Assembly: GCA_029931535.1 (NCBI GenBank)
Contig: JAQPZY010001536.1
Location: 3,888,501-3,952,500, forward strand
DNA from: Margaritifera margaritifera
Taxonomy: Eukaryota > Mollusca > Bivalvia > Unionida > Margaritiferidae
Direction of reading: 5' to 3'
Length of the DNA: 64,000 bases
The position numbers and the translations under genes were made by a program. The notes below the pieces were generated by a model. The model was not told the DNA's origin and ran no database searches. It saw nothing but the letters and a program-made list of their open reading frames with translations. Within the stretch, counting starts at the first letter, position 1. Every line of letters starts with the position of its first letter. Below are positions 22,357-33,780 of the stretch, one piece after another.

Positions 22357-23756
22357 AAAACTAATGGTGTGAAAATGGATGAGTGTTGTTTCCAGCATGC
22401 ATCACAGCTGCCTTTAAAAGGGTACAGCAGAGCTTTCAAGGGTCCTTAAGTGTCAGGAGAGAGATGGGAGTCCTGGGGGCGGCAGCTCCCTGGTTAAGGA
22501 CCTGGTGCATAGCCCCGGTGGGGGAGAGAGGTTAACCTTAATCCAAGCAAAACATCACATCATAGTCTATTTTTAGAAATCTCAGTGTGCAAACGTGGAA
22601 ATTTGCTGGAGAGAGTTAGGAAACCATAAAAAAATCGTTACTTTAAAAATACATGACAGACATTTGTTTAAGAATATGTGAGAAAATTCAGGATGTGAAT
22701 GTGAGCGTAATTTCTCTACAAAGTGCATATCTCACGAGCAATGCATGAGACTTGACAGGTATGGTACAGAATCTATTCCTTTAATAGTATGTCCATAAAA
22801 GATGGGCAAGTAACACCATCAACCACATACCGCAATGAAAAGGGAAAAACTTTGCAAGGAAATGCTTTTTTTATAAATGAAAAACAAAAATAAAAAATTC
22901 TAAATCATCAATAGAAGAGCAGGTGCCTTTTGACAAACATGCAACATCATGTATATAAGAGCAGAAGACTGAAGAGTGGAAAGTTCCCAATCCATAGGAG
23001 CTGGTTCATTGCAGATGGCTGATTGTAATAAGGGAAAATGTAGTGGACTCGCTATACTTCCACAAAATTTGAGTACTGGGGAGAGAATGAGCTTTTAGGT
23101 GTTGGCATTACCTCGTCCGAGATAACTGGAATGCAACTGTATAGACTCTAACAATCATAAATATGTAAATACTTTTCAAATTGGTAATTTTAAGTTTTAT
23201 GCTACCGACGATAATTCCGTGTGTTTTGAGTGACATCGTGTGCATTTCATAACCTGTTCTTATGCCCGTAGAGCGATTACATCATTTGCCATGAGAATAC
23301 GAGAATCTAGTTTCAGATGGCGATAGACACAGTATGTTCCATTCGACGTTGTTTATTGCATTATTTATAATATTCACTGAATACTGAATTGGAGATAAAT
23401 GATAAAAAAAAACAAGTAAGGCACCTTTCATTAGCAGGTAAATTATTTTCTTTTACTTGTGATTCGTTTCTTGTTCAGTACTGCGAGAATACGGCACGCA
23501 ATCATAAATGGCGTTTTCTATAAAAGCGAAACTTCGCAGCTCGAAAACGAAATCTCTTTTTGTTTTCTTCCAAAGTTTATAAGTAAACATTCCAGAATTA
23601 TTGATAAAGGCACGTGGACATCTTGTATAACAACAGCGTAAACTTAAAGTACCGCGAAAATAGGAGGGGCAGGCCAACTATCTGGGTCGACGTCTTGCGA
23701 CTTAGGACGACACATGTGAAATAAATAAATACATTTTGTAGGTTTTTAATTCGAAC

Positions 23757-23825
23757 CTGTTTCTTGCATTCTGGACACTTTTTCACAACAGTTCTATCAA
23801 ATCTTCGCCGTACAATTTTTCCCAT
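23757..23825 (-). CDS. C16orf87: C16orf87/UPF0547 homologue, exon 1 (N-terminus)
   Basis: This is the first coding exon of a five-exon gene (CDS parts 23757-23825, 17040-17124, 14876-14994, 4172-4250, 559-683; 158 residues, close to the roughly 154 of the human protein). It encodes MGKIVRRRFDRTVVKKCPEC plus KKQ and ends at CAG|GTTCGA in phase 0. CPEC supplies the first two zinc ligands of a CX2C-X8-CX2C ribbon completed in exon 2. I chose this ATG because the human N-terminus has similar length before CPEC and the open upstream codons begin only with GTG. Protein order: zinc ribbon, KRRR-type nuclear signal, AT-hook, conserved LAEINRK tail. The predicted location is nuclear; the molecular role is unknown. 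Confidence 0.93.
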
Positions 23826-24820
23826 TTTTGCCACATCAAATGATTCAGACACCACGCATTCTGATACGAAAATGTAAGTAAATAAACACGACTTTCAAGG
23901 GAGATAAAAAAAAATTTAAAAAAATTGAAAATACGAACTAATGTACAGTGCGGAACCAGAGGAAGCGGAACATAGATTTCAATGAGGCTTGAATACGGGT
24001 ACTCAGAAATAGACGTCAAGATTTCTCTTTTTTAAAAATTCATACATACATTATACATAATATGATTCCTGGCACACAAGATAGTTATTAAGAAAATCGG
24101 TAATCATAATTACGGAAATTTAGATAAAAAGATAAGTAAGATATAAGGAGGTTACATTAATTAGGGTTCCAGAATTAAGTATTACAAAATTGGTATTCAT
24201 AATTCCGGAAATTGAGATAAATTGATAAGGGAGACACTGCAGCAGTTGTAACAGAGATAGTATATTAACATGCAGTATTTCTGATTGTAGTAAAAAAAAA
24301 TTGGGATAATCGCGGTTAGGACCGCATACATTTTTTTAGAGTAAATCTCTAGTTTTGTGTTAATATATCTAGCATTATTTTCTTACCTGTATCATCTTTC
24401 TTGGTTCTATATATGGTGAACTGGAGATTATTATTTAGTAGAATAGCAACCTGTCTTGAGGTATAGAAGAAAAAAACAAAAACAAAAAAACAACAAAAAA
24501 AAAACAACACATTTATAGTAAAAGGTTCATAGTATGTAGTTCTCTCATTTCTGAGTAAAGTTGGTAACTTAAAGTATATGTAAATTTAACATTTATTTTG
24601 TTTGAAATAGTTCAAAACAACCCTTTTCTTAAATGGATTCCCAAATTCCTGACAATTCATAAAAAAAGAATATTTAATTTGTCATCCATATAACTAAAGA
24701 GGCAATTTTTGCTGTAGAAAATGAAGAGGTTGATCTTCTTTGTGCAGAGTAAACCAAGGTGGCAGCTGTGATATTGATTTGCTAATTGTTTTACATTCTA
24801 AGAAGCTAAATATTCTGCAT
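23826..24820. other. 5' flank of the C16orf87 homologue
   Basis: Presumed promoter and 5'UTR side of the gene. I see no clear TATA box at a fixed distance and no CpG-dense block. A-rich runs occur at 23907-23930 and 24470-24505. No divergent gene is recognisable. Confidence 0.4.
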
Positions 24821-24822
24821 GT

Positions 24823-24830
24823 CTGTGTGT

Positions 24831-24925
<95 letters not shown>
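24823..24925. repeat. Compound microsatellite (GT)n-(CT)n-(AC)n
   Basis: A short GT run, about 80 bp of CT repeats, then an ACACAC run. Open frames of alternating Leu/Ser or Arg/Glu across it are artefacts. Confidence 0.97.
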
Positions 24926-24926
<1 letters not shown>

Positions 24927-25392
24927 TGATAAGTCTAGTGTACAAACTTAAGGTACCTTTCTGATAAGTTAAGTGTACAAACTTAAGGTAAGGAGGAAGA
25001 CGAAAACTGGAGTAAGGATGACAATAGATATAGAAAAGTAGAACAAAATGTAACAATTTAGTGGGAAAAGAAAGATAGATTGAAAGAAGGACAAATAATG
25101 TGTAGTCGGGAAAACAAGTGGTGAAAATAAAATTAATTAATAGAAAAGGTAATGTTCTCTTAAAGGTAATATATAGGTAGAAAAGAAAATAGCCCATGAA
25201 TGGAACATAATGAAAATAACCTTAAAGAGGTAGTAAGTTCATACTTTATTATACTTCAATCTGGAATTGTTACTCCAGAGTTCTGAACTCTAAATAACAA
25301 TTTCTGAATTTTGAATTTGTTCTCACGAAATAAAGTCGTATTTTTCTGGGACATGCATAAAAACTTTTTGCAAGGTATCTGGAATGCGAAAC

Positions 25393-26515
25393 ATACTTAA
25401 ATTGTTGTTGTTTGTTGTTGTTGTTCGTCCTTCGAGTTCGAAGATGACCATGACATCATTAACTGGTTTGGTTTCTATGAGTACTTGAGTGTCTGATCAG
25501 GTCAATTTGTGCTCTGAACTGTCTGTGGCACACTTGACATGAGATGCCGTTTTGGTTTGCTTGAGCAATAGAGGACGTTCTGCAGTTCTGAGATTTACGC
25601 TGCTCACGCTTCTGCACTGCTTCTGCAGTTCTCATTCGTTCAAAGTCTGCAGCTCCAGTATGGATGCGACTCCGCCAGGTGGAGCGATCCTGTATGAGAT
25701 CTTCCCAAGACTCAGGTTCAATGTTGAAGTGTTTCAATGATGACTTGAGGAAATCTTTGAAGCGTTTTTTCTTCTGAAAATCCTGAGATCGCTTTCCCTC
25801 CTTCAGCTTACCGTAGAAGATCTATAGTAGTCGCTCTTCTGACATCCTGGTGACGTGGTCTGCCCAGATCAACTGTGATTGCATCAGCAGAGAGCCTCAG
25901 TGTCTGGGAACCTGACCTGCCATCTTATCCTCAACAGTTTCCTCAGGCAGTCCATGTGAAAATGGTTCAGCTTCTTGTCATGCCAGTCTCAGATTTGGCA
26001 TTCAGGGAACAGTCTTCAGCAAACAGGAGATAACGAACAGTTACTGCCTGTAACTTCGTCTTCGCCTGCAGTTTTCTCAGATTGAACAGCTTGCCGTCAG
26101 TGCGGTATCTGATGTCGATCCCAGTGTCATAGTCACAGAAGGCATCAGTAAGCATGGCAGAGAACATCCAACCAGAGAGTCAGTGTTGTATCAGGGAAGG
26201 ACGAGGGACCACAGACATGGTGTTTGCAGCTCGTCAACTCCAGGAGAAATGCCAGGAACAGAACTCCAACCTGTATACGACATTCATCGACCTGCCTGAC
26301 AAAAGCCTTTGACACAATCATCCGTGGAGGCCTTTGGAAGATCATGGCAAAATTTGGCTGCCCAAAGAAATTCACCGTCATGGTTCGGCAATTGCATGAT
26401 GGCATGCTCGTTCGTGTTGTCGATAACGGTGAGTCATCTGAATCATTCCTAGTCACCAATGGAGTCAAGCGAGGCTGTGTTTTGGCCCCAACCGTCTTCA
26501 GTATGATACTTAAAT
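25393..26515 (-). mobile_element. 5'-inverted (twin-primed) LINE fragment with 10-bp TSD
   Basis: The 3' part (26167 down to about 25403, minus strand) encodes the second half of a reverse transcriptase starting MFSAMLTDAF, with LLFAEDCS where the YADD box belongs, a WRSRIH segment and a C-terminal C2H2 finger (CQVCHRQFRAQIDLIRH), and ends in a CAA-repeat tail. The 5' part (26168-26505) lies on the plus strand, with LTKAFDTI, LWKIMAKFGCPKKF, and NGVKRGCVLAPTVFSM. The two halves are contiguous in the parent element (FSM followed by MFSAM). Identical ATACTTAAAT sequences flank the whole at 25393-25402 and 26506-26515. This is the structure expected from twin priming during retrotransposition. 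Stops and frameshifts make it inactive. Confidence 0.92.
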
Positions 26516-26888
26516 AACACTAAATGGATTGATTGATAGGTCAATTTATTGATTAGAATTTTAAAACATTCCAGAACAGATACATTTTATTGAGATTCTA
26601 TTTGTCGGATAAACACCCAAATCGTCCATGTCTGCAACTTCCACCGATAGTTTAACAAAATTTTTAAATATTTGTTATCAATATGTTGTTTTTTTTTTTA
26701 TAGGATTTCATGGCAAAACAGCTTGGATCAGACAACATAGTAGATATAGTTTTTATATACTCCGCAGTTTCCTAAGAAATAATGTCATTCACATTTGGAA
26801 ATGTAGCTTTCTTTCGGCTCCTTGAATGCAAACTAAATGCCTTGGATATATACTTTGAATCTGCATCCAAAGTTTAATAAGGGTACTG

Positions 26889-27007
26889 TGTTTATCTACA
26901 TACATACATACATGCATACATACATGCATACATACATACATACATACATACATACATACATACATACATACATACATACATACATGCATACATGCATACA
27001 TACATAA
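26889..27007. repeat. (CATA)n tetranucleotide microsatellite
   Basis: About 30 copies of ATAC/CATA with occasional ATGC variants. The associated Met/Tyr/Val/Cys peptide frames are artefacts. Confidence 0.97.
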
Positions 27008-27039
27008 CATAATATTACATAAGCAACGCCAGAAGTAGA

Positions 27040-28770
27040 GGAGGCCAATATAGCCTCAAACTGGGACCCTGTGTTAAATAGGGTCAAAAGATAATAGACC
27101 CAAACGTGAATTTAACATAAACGCCATCTTGTTTCATAGCTACATTGTAACAGTGTAGCATGAGATGACGGTCTGCAATATAAAATGGAAAATCCCTATT
27201 ACGTCGTGGGTTTCAACAGAAGGAATCTGTCTGTTTGTTTTGGAACAGTGTTGCTTGTGTTTTGAAGAGAAATGTGAGTTTGGTCTACCCTCTGAAAGAA
27301 ATGTTGTAGAGGAGTCCTGTGTTAAATTGGGTCGAAAGTTTATAGGGACAAACGGGAAATTACCATGGGAAAATAATTGCTCTAAAGTTTATAGGGACAA
27401 AGGATCGAAAGTGTATGGGGACAAACGCGAATTAACATGACACCACCATGTTCAAAGGTATGTTTTTTTAACAGTGTATTGAAGTTGTGTATCTTAACAG
27501 GGGTCCTGAACGATGACGGGCGCCTGTATGGAAATCATAAGCTCCAAAGTTTTCAGGTTTATCATGTGTAAGGTTCTTTTTTTAGTTGTTGTCTTTAACA
27601 AAAACAGGGTAGGATGTAAAAGAAGGGGTATACAATAGAATTTAAATCCCTTCACAATAAAACTAACACCCCTAACACTAATCCTAATCTCTATATAAAG
27701 CTAAAATCTCTACCCCATTCTATAATATGTCTATCCCTTACCTACCCTCCTTTTTTAAAACAAAACTACCATCTTCATAACACATAATCTTTACATATCA
27801 AAGCCCAGTTATCTAATATTCACCAACCAGTGATTTACTATCCAGCACCCATTTATATACTATCCACCAACCAGGGATCTACTATCCAACAACCAGTTAT
27901 CTACTCCAACAACCAGTTATCTACATTCCACCAACCATGAATCAACTATCCAACAACCAAGAATCTACTATCCAACAAACAGGGACCTACTAACCAACAA
28001 CCAGGGACCAACTAACCACCGACCAAGGATATACTATCCACCACCCAGTTATATATACCTTCTAAATAAAACTAACGTCACTAACTCCACATACCGCTCT
28101 ATGATCCCTCTTATACATGAAGTAAAACACATCTAGCCCTTCTATAAGATCCTTAGTTACCTCCCTTTACAATATACCTACTCTACCCTTCTTCAGTATA
28201 TCCACTATAACCCTATAGAGTAAACCTTACTGAACAGACTACAGACCATATAAATCCCTTCTAAATCAAACTAACAGCCCTAATCCTAAACCTTATAATG
28301 CCTCTTATAAATAAAATAAAAAACTCTATTTCGATCTATAAGGTACCTACCTATTTTAAACAAAACTACCACCCCATTCACACAAGGTAGGATTTGAAAG
28401 AAGGGGTATAAATAAAAATAATTTCCCCCAAACCACCCTACCTCCTACCCTCTACAAGCCCTCTTATAAATAAAGTAAAAATCGCTACCCCATTCTATAA
28501 TATCCTCATTACTACCTACCCTCCTTTCTTTCAAAACAAAACCATCATTCTCACAATCCTTACATATAAACACCCCTTCATCTACAGACCCCACACCTTT
28601 AGATGTAAAAGAAGCAGCGTAAAATACAATTTAAATCCCTTATCAATAAAACTAACTTCATGATGCCTCTTACTACCCTGAAATACTTATTATAAAGTAA
28701 AAACCTCTACCTCCATCTATAATGTCCCAACTCCTAGCTACTATCCTATTTTAAACAATTCGCGGCTGTC
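27040..28770 (-). repeat. Repeat-family locus, minus orientation (tandem ~300-bp modules)
   Basis: Copies of a module with GGTAGGATGTAAAAGAAGGG, GAATTTAAATCCCTT, and CAAAACTACCATC blocks recur about every 300-350 bp (near 27610, 28370, 28600). They are separated at 27790-28070 by about ten short CTATCCAACAACCAG-type units. The first part carries TGTTAAATTGGGTC and CAAACGGGAAATTA motifs. The reverse complement of all these motifs recurs at 50800-54930, so both belong to one family. No transposase or polymerase is recognisable. Confidence 0.75.
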
Positions 28771-28944
28771 TATTTTCAATATTTTAGTTGCAAAAATCTG
28801 AGTGTATCTGCACTTTAAATATATCTTACAAGAGCAGGCAAAAACTTGTGCTGAATCTTAAATATGTTACAATTCTGCTAGCGTAATGAGAGGCCACAGT
28901 TTCATTCATCAAAATTAACACAAAGTTACAATTGGACGTCTTCA

Positions 28945-31630
28945 CTAATAATAATAATAAATAATAATAATGAGGACTTTGTATAGCGCCTAATCTTTAG
29001 AAGCTCTAAGCGCTTTACAACATTATATAACACCTAAACAAACATATATAATGATATGATTACGAAAAGAAAGAAAAAACAAACACCATGAAATTAGAAA
29101 ACAAAAACATGCTGAAAATAGTTAAGGTAAGAAAACATTAAGTCTTTAGGTCTATTCTTGCAGTCGAAAAAGGTGAGTTTTAAGAGCACTCTTGAATGAG
29201 ATCACTGTGTCTTTATGTCTAAGTTCAGTTGGCAATTCGTTCCACGTTGCTGGGCCCTGGTATGCAAAATAACGTTGTCCGTATGACTTCATTTTGGTAT
29301 TGGGAATAATGAGAATACGGGTGTCGGAAGAGGAGCGTAAGTATCTTGCTGGTGTGTACACATGGGTGATGTGAGATAGGTATGTTGGACTGGAGCCAGT
29401 CAGTGAAACGTAGCACAGAAAACACATTTTGTGTTTGATTCTGGATCGAATGGGTAGCCAGTGTAGGATACAGAGCAGGGGAGAGGTGTGCTCTGTTCGT
29501 GGTACTCTAATGATCCGAGCAGCTGTGTTTTGAACTTTTTGAAGTTTCTGGAGTAGATACTGAGATGAACCAGATAGAATTGAGTTACAATAGTCCAGTC
29601 TTGAAAGTACTAAGGAACACACAAGTGTTTTAGTGGCATCAACTGAAAGATAATTGCGAATGGAGCTGATGCGTCTCAGCTCAAGGTATGTAGCCTTGCA
29701 TATGTTCATGACATGTTGGTGCAATGAGAGATTACTGTCGAGAGTAACACATAGGTTTCGTACTGACTGTGTGCATTTAATGTTGGTGTTGCTGATATTT
29801 ATTGTTTGAGGTAAAGGATGTGAATGAGAAAGTCTTTGTGTGGTAATCAGAATGGCTTCAGTTTTATCATCATTCATCTGCAGCTTGTTACATGTCATCC
29901 ATGATTTCACATCGGAAATACACCTCTCTACACCTTGGATGGTAGCATCAACTTCAGTTGGGTGGCTAGATTTGTATATTTGGGTGTCATCAGCGTACAA
30001 TTGGTGAGACACTGGGTGACGATCTATGACACTTGAGAGCGGTTGAGTGTATAGAATGAAGAGAACAGGTCCAAGAACAGGTCCAAGAACAGACCCCTGT
30101 GGAACACCAAAACATAGATCAACTGGGCTGGAGTGTTTTCCATTTGCGGACACAATTTGTGTCCTGTTGACCAAGTAAGACTTGAACCATAGTAAGGCTG
30201 TATCGTGAATGCCAAATACATGATTTAGACGGTGAAGCAATATATCATGGTCTATTGTATCAAATGCTGCAGACAAGCCAAGGAATGTGAGGTCTGTAAT
30301 CTTTCCACTATCCAAAGCAGAGAGAAGGTCGTTAACTACTTTCAGAAGGGTAGTTTCGGTACTGTGGTGAGGGCGATATGCAGACTGTACATCGCTAAAA
30401 AGACTGTTTGAATTCAGATGAGATACAAGTTGGGATAGAACAACTTTTTCTAAGATTTTTGACATGAATGGGAGGTTAGAAACAGGGCGGTAGTTCTTTA
30501 AATCGTTATGGTCAAGTGTTGGTTTCTTCAGCAGAGGCTTTACAATGGCAGTTTTGAAAAATGATGGGAATTCCCCGGATGAGAGAGAAGTATTAATAAT
30601 ATCAGTTAGTGAAGGCAATATTGGATCTAAGCACTCAAGCAGCAGTGATGTCGGAATCGGATCAAGTTCACATGACTTTGGGGCACTCTTCATCATGATT
30701 GTACTCACTAAATCCATAGAGACCGGTTCAAATGCTGCTAACGGTTGCCGCTTAAATTCTGTATCGCAACTGTATAGTGACGACGACTCAATTGAAATTA
30801 TGTTGTCAAGCTTATCTCTAATGGTTTGTACTTTGTCACGGAAGAAATTTGCAAACTGGTCCGGAAGGTCGACTGGAGAGAAGGTAGTTGGAAGTGGTGT
30901 ACATTTGTTCCTTGACATTAGCTTGTTAGTAATCTCGAAGAGCTCTTTGCAGCTGGAACTTTCAGTGATCTTAGTACTGTAGTGGGCTGATTTCTCTGCA
31001 TGGACTATGTTTGTGACATTCTTCTTAGTGACTTCATAGATTTGCTTATGAATGGTGAGTCTGGTGGAAACCCAAAGCCTCTCAGCCTTACGGCGGTCTC
31101 TTTTAGCAGTGCGAATCTGGTCCCTAACACTGCTATACCACGGAGAACACATTTGAATTGATATTCTGCACTTGGTTGCTGGGGCATGTTTGTCAAGCAT
31201 TGAACGAAGGCAGTTATCAAGTTGTTCTGCTGTAGGAGGTAGCAAAGTTGTTAGGATTGCTTGGATGTCATGCATTAGTTGAGTTCTATTTATCATACGG
31301 AGGTTTCTGTTAGTAGCAAATAAAGGTGGAGGGTTTGGGACTGATACGTCAAGATGGCATATTAACGCAGAGGTGATCTGATGCAAGTTCGTGGGACACC
31401 AGGGAGGACTGTAGAATATTATCATCAGGTCTATAAAGAATCCAGTCTAAAATGTGACCATGTTTATGGGTGGGTTTGCTAACTGACTGTTTGAGGTTGA
31501 AAACGTGAATGGAATCTAGCAGTTTTGATGTGTATGGGTTTCCAGGACAGTCAAAGTGAAAGTTGAAGTCTCCAAGAAGCCATGGTAGATTGATAAATAC
31601 ACTGACCAACTTTTGTTTTTACCCCCAAGG
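28945..31630 (-). mobile_element. CR1/L2-like LINE, 5'-truncated, RT largely intact
   Basis: On the minus strand: the end of an endonuclease domain (LLGDFNFHFD near 31580, ELASDH near 31380), then a reverse transcriptase in another frame, open for 757 codons (29152-31425). It contains RPVSNLPFMSKILEKV, QSAYRPHHSTETTLL, SAAFDTIDHDIL, GVPQGSVLGPV, LYADDTQIY and the C-terminal SFKSALKTHLF typical of the group. A one-base shift near 31370 separates the two domains. The 3'UTR has a GCGC/CTCTAAGCGCTTTACA stretch and ends in an ATT-repeat tail (28945-28972). TCACTA on both sides (28940 and 31631 areas) may be a short target duplication. Defects: a 12-bp duplication at 30065-30088 and Gly for Asp in motif A. 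Confidence 0.93.
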
Positions 31631-31660
31631 TCACTATACTTGTGACAGTTGGACCTTTTT

Positions 31661-31680
31661 AATGTGTGTGTGTGTGTGTG

Positions 31681-31760
<80 letters not shown>
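31661..31760. repeat. Compound microsatellite (GT)n-(GA)n
   Basis: A GT run then about 75 bp of AG repeats directly beyond the truncated 5' end of the LINE. Peptide frames across it are artefacts. Confidence 0.97.
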
Positions 31761-31762
<2 letters not shown>

Positions 31763-32204
31763 TTGTTTTCAACAAGACACAAAACGGAACAAATTTTATG
31801 TTGGAAATGTTCATTACCATATTTTTTCCTTCATCAATTTTTGAAAAAAACAGTGTTAAATCTACATTTATTATGAATGAACGCAGTAACATTTGCTGGA
31901 ATGATACAAATCTAAGATAGGTCAAATTCTGGCACATGTCTTAGATTACAGAGACGGTTGGCTATCAACACCCAACAACGTTACAAAATTCCCTAAACCA
32001 AGGACTGTACATTTTAGTGTTACGCAGAGCGAGCAGATTAACATTTTTCACGTATTGTTCTATCGGCAGCAGAATATCTTCTGACCTAAAACAAAGCATA
32101 CAATGTTACATTTTTTTCTAAACGCGTGTTTTGGCTCTAGATTAGATATTTGAGAGGGCAGAATAGGATGGTGCAAGTTCTTCTTGCACTGTAAAACTGC
32201 GCGC

Positions 32205-32205
<1 letters not shown>

Positions 32206-32236
<31 letters not shown>
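32206..32236. repeat. Poly-T tract
   Basis: About 31 uninterrupted T follow GCGCGCG. No retro-element body with an A tail is evident next to it on the minus strand. Confidence 0.95.
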
Positions 32237-32239
<3 letters not shown>

Positions 32240-32534
32240 GGTAGATTCATTGTGAGAAATGTCCTCTTGACACATTTCAGGGTCAAAATAGGACTACTTC
32301 GGCACAAAACTAAGATATCTGACATACAAAAGCCAACTTAGCTCTAGATTTTATAGAATAAATTAAATTTACCCTATGAATTAAAACTGTTCTGCAATTT
32401 TTGGGGGTGCAAGTTTTTGAAAAGTACAAAACTAAAGTCACAGAGCCTTCTATCAATTTGACAAAGGTGAAATTTGTGAGAGGTATCTTAAAACAGGAAC
32501 AGATAAATCATGAATTAGTACACCGACTGATCTC

Positions 32535-32538
<4 letters not shown>

Positions 32539-32615
<77 letters not shown>
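32539..32615. repeat. (GA)n microsatellite
   Basis: About 38 GA dinucleotides. Confidence 0.97.
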
Positions 32616-32618
<3 letters not shown>

Positions 32619-32639
32619 TTTAATTAAATGTGTTCTACT

Positions 32640-33190
32640 AACACATATTAGTGAAGAAACTGGTTTTTACTGTTGCAATAGCACCTATTTAGTGAAGAGA
32701 CTGCCTTTCATTGTCGCAGTAGGACCCATTTTAGTGAAGAACTGACTTTTACTTTTATTGTTGCAGCAGCACACAATTTAGTGAAGAAACTGAGTTTTAT
32801 TGTTGCAGTAGCACACAATTTTGTGAAGAAACTGAGTTTTATTGTTGCAGCAGCACACAATTTAGTGAAGAAACTGAGTTTTATTGTTGCAGCAGCACAC
32901 AATTTAGTGAAGAAACTGAGTTTTATTGTTGCAGTAGCACACAATTTTGTGAAAAACTGACTTTACCTGTTGCAATTGCACATATTTTTGTGAAACTTTT
33001 ACTGATGGAGTAACACATAATGTAGTGAAGCAGTGACTTTTATTATTACAATAGCACACATTGTAGTGAAGAAATTGACTTATACTGTTGCAGTAGCACA
33101 CAATTTAGTGAAGAAACTGACTTTTACTGTTTTAGGAAGACACACTGTAGAGAAGAAACTTGTTTTTACTGTTGCAGTAGTATATAGAAA
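32640..33190. repeat. 42-bp tandem repeat, about 12 copies
   Basis: The unit is TTTAGTGAAGAAACTGAGTT plus TTATTGTTGCAGCAGCACACAA. The central copies (32770-32940) are nearly identical and the flanking copies are degraded. Each copy contains an acceptor-like TTTTATTGTTGCAG. On the minus strand it encodes a 14-residue periodic peptide (LCAAATIKLSFFTK), with no sign that it is used. It leads directly into the zinc-knuckle coding stretch. Confidence 0.9.
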
Positions 33191-33215
33191 CTCATCTACT
33201 TAAGAAAATACACTC

Positions 33216-33588
33216 ATGCAATTTCAATCTGTAAAGATGGAAGAGCTACAACAGATCCCACTTCTCATGAGAGATTTACAGAGAGTCATTCGAAAATACA
33301 CTTCCAACAAGACTTCTGGAGAAATTCCGGCCTACTCCTCTCGAAATAAAAGTGATGACACCTGTTTTGTCTGTCAAACGAAAGGATACTGGACTCCAGA
33401 ATGTCCACAATGTCAAAGAAAGGGAAGAAAAAAGAGACAATGGTAAAGATAACAGCTGTTATCAATGTCAAGGAAAACGACATTGGTGTACAGAGTGTCC
33501 CATAAAAATGAAAAAGAAAAAAAGGAGGAAATTGATGAAGCAACAGAAGAAGAAAAATAAGAAGAACGCATTCCAGCAAAGATTTTAA
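33216..33588 (+). CDS. Putative double CCHC zinc-knuckle ORF with a frame change
   Basis: The first frame (33216-33446, starting MQFQSVKMEELQQIPLLMRD) contains CFVCQTKGYWTPEC, a knuckle in which the expected His is Tyr. The second frame (33352-33588) contains CYQCQGKRHWCTEC, a perfect CX2CX4HX4C knuckle, followed by a lysine-rich tail ending NAFQQRF. A +1 shift or a missed short intron near 33420-33450 separates them. Zinc knuckles of this type bind single-stranded nucleic acid in gag-like and host RNA-binding proteins. The downstream sequence includes GATGTGTTTTGAGATTTCAT and an ACAATAAAG polyadenylation-like signal (33730), and recurs after a second small ORF at 52237. I do not recognise the family; a transposon-borne gene is most likely. 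Confidence 0.5.
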
Positions 33589-33780
33589 AAGCAACACAAG
33601 CAGAAGAAACAGCAGAAGAACACATTTCATTGAAGAATTTCGAAATATAAAGACAGTAAACAAGAAGAAAAATTGATTTTGTGATGTGTTTTGAGATTTC
33701 ATCGTGATTCTTTATTCAAGAAAATACACAATAAAGCATAAGTGTCTCTATGTCTTTTTGTGTTAGTGTTGATAAGATAC

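Larger units (their letters stand above)
17125..23756 (-). other. Intron 1 of the C16orf87 homologue (6.6 kb)
   Basis: The donor is CAG|GTTCGA and the acceptor TATGCAG. The intron contains a possible DNA transposon remnant (about 17905-19320) and a SINE (22121-22356). The remainder, including 19321-22110 and 22400-23700, is AT-rich without a feature I can support. Confidence 0.75.

Noticed and set aside
22430..22550. GC-richer GGGGGCGGCAGCTCCCTGGT block as a structured RNA gene
   Set aside because: I could not fold it into a tRNA or other known RNA. It may be part of a dispersed repeat, but there is no support.
24694..25197. 167-codon minus-strand frame across the CT repeat
   Set aside because: It depends on the Arg/Glu microsatellite translation and shows no domain.
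29152..31425. 757-codon frame as a host gene
   Set aside because: RT motifs, an endonuclease remnant, an ATT-repeat tail and truncation show it is a LINE.
31516..31937. Several Leu/Ser and Arg/Glu frames at 31.5-31.9 kb
   Set aside because: They are translations of the GA/CT microsatellite.
32708..32944. Periodic LCAAATIKLSFFTK minus-strand frame
   Set aside because: It is a by-product of the 42-bp tandem repeat. There is no start context or flanking coding sequence.
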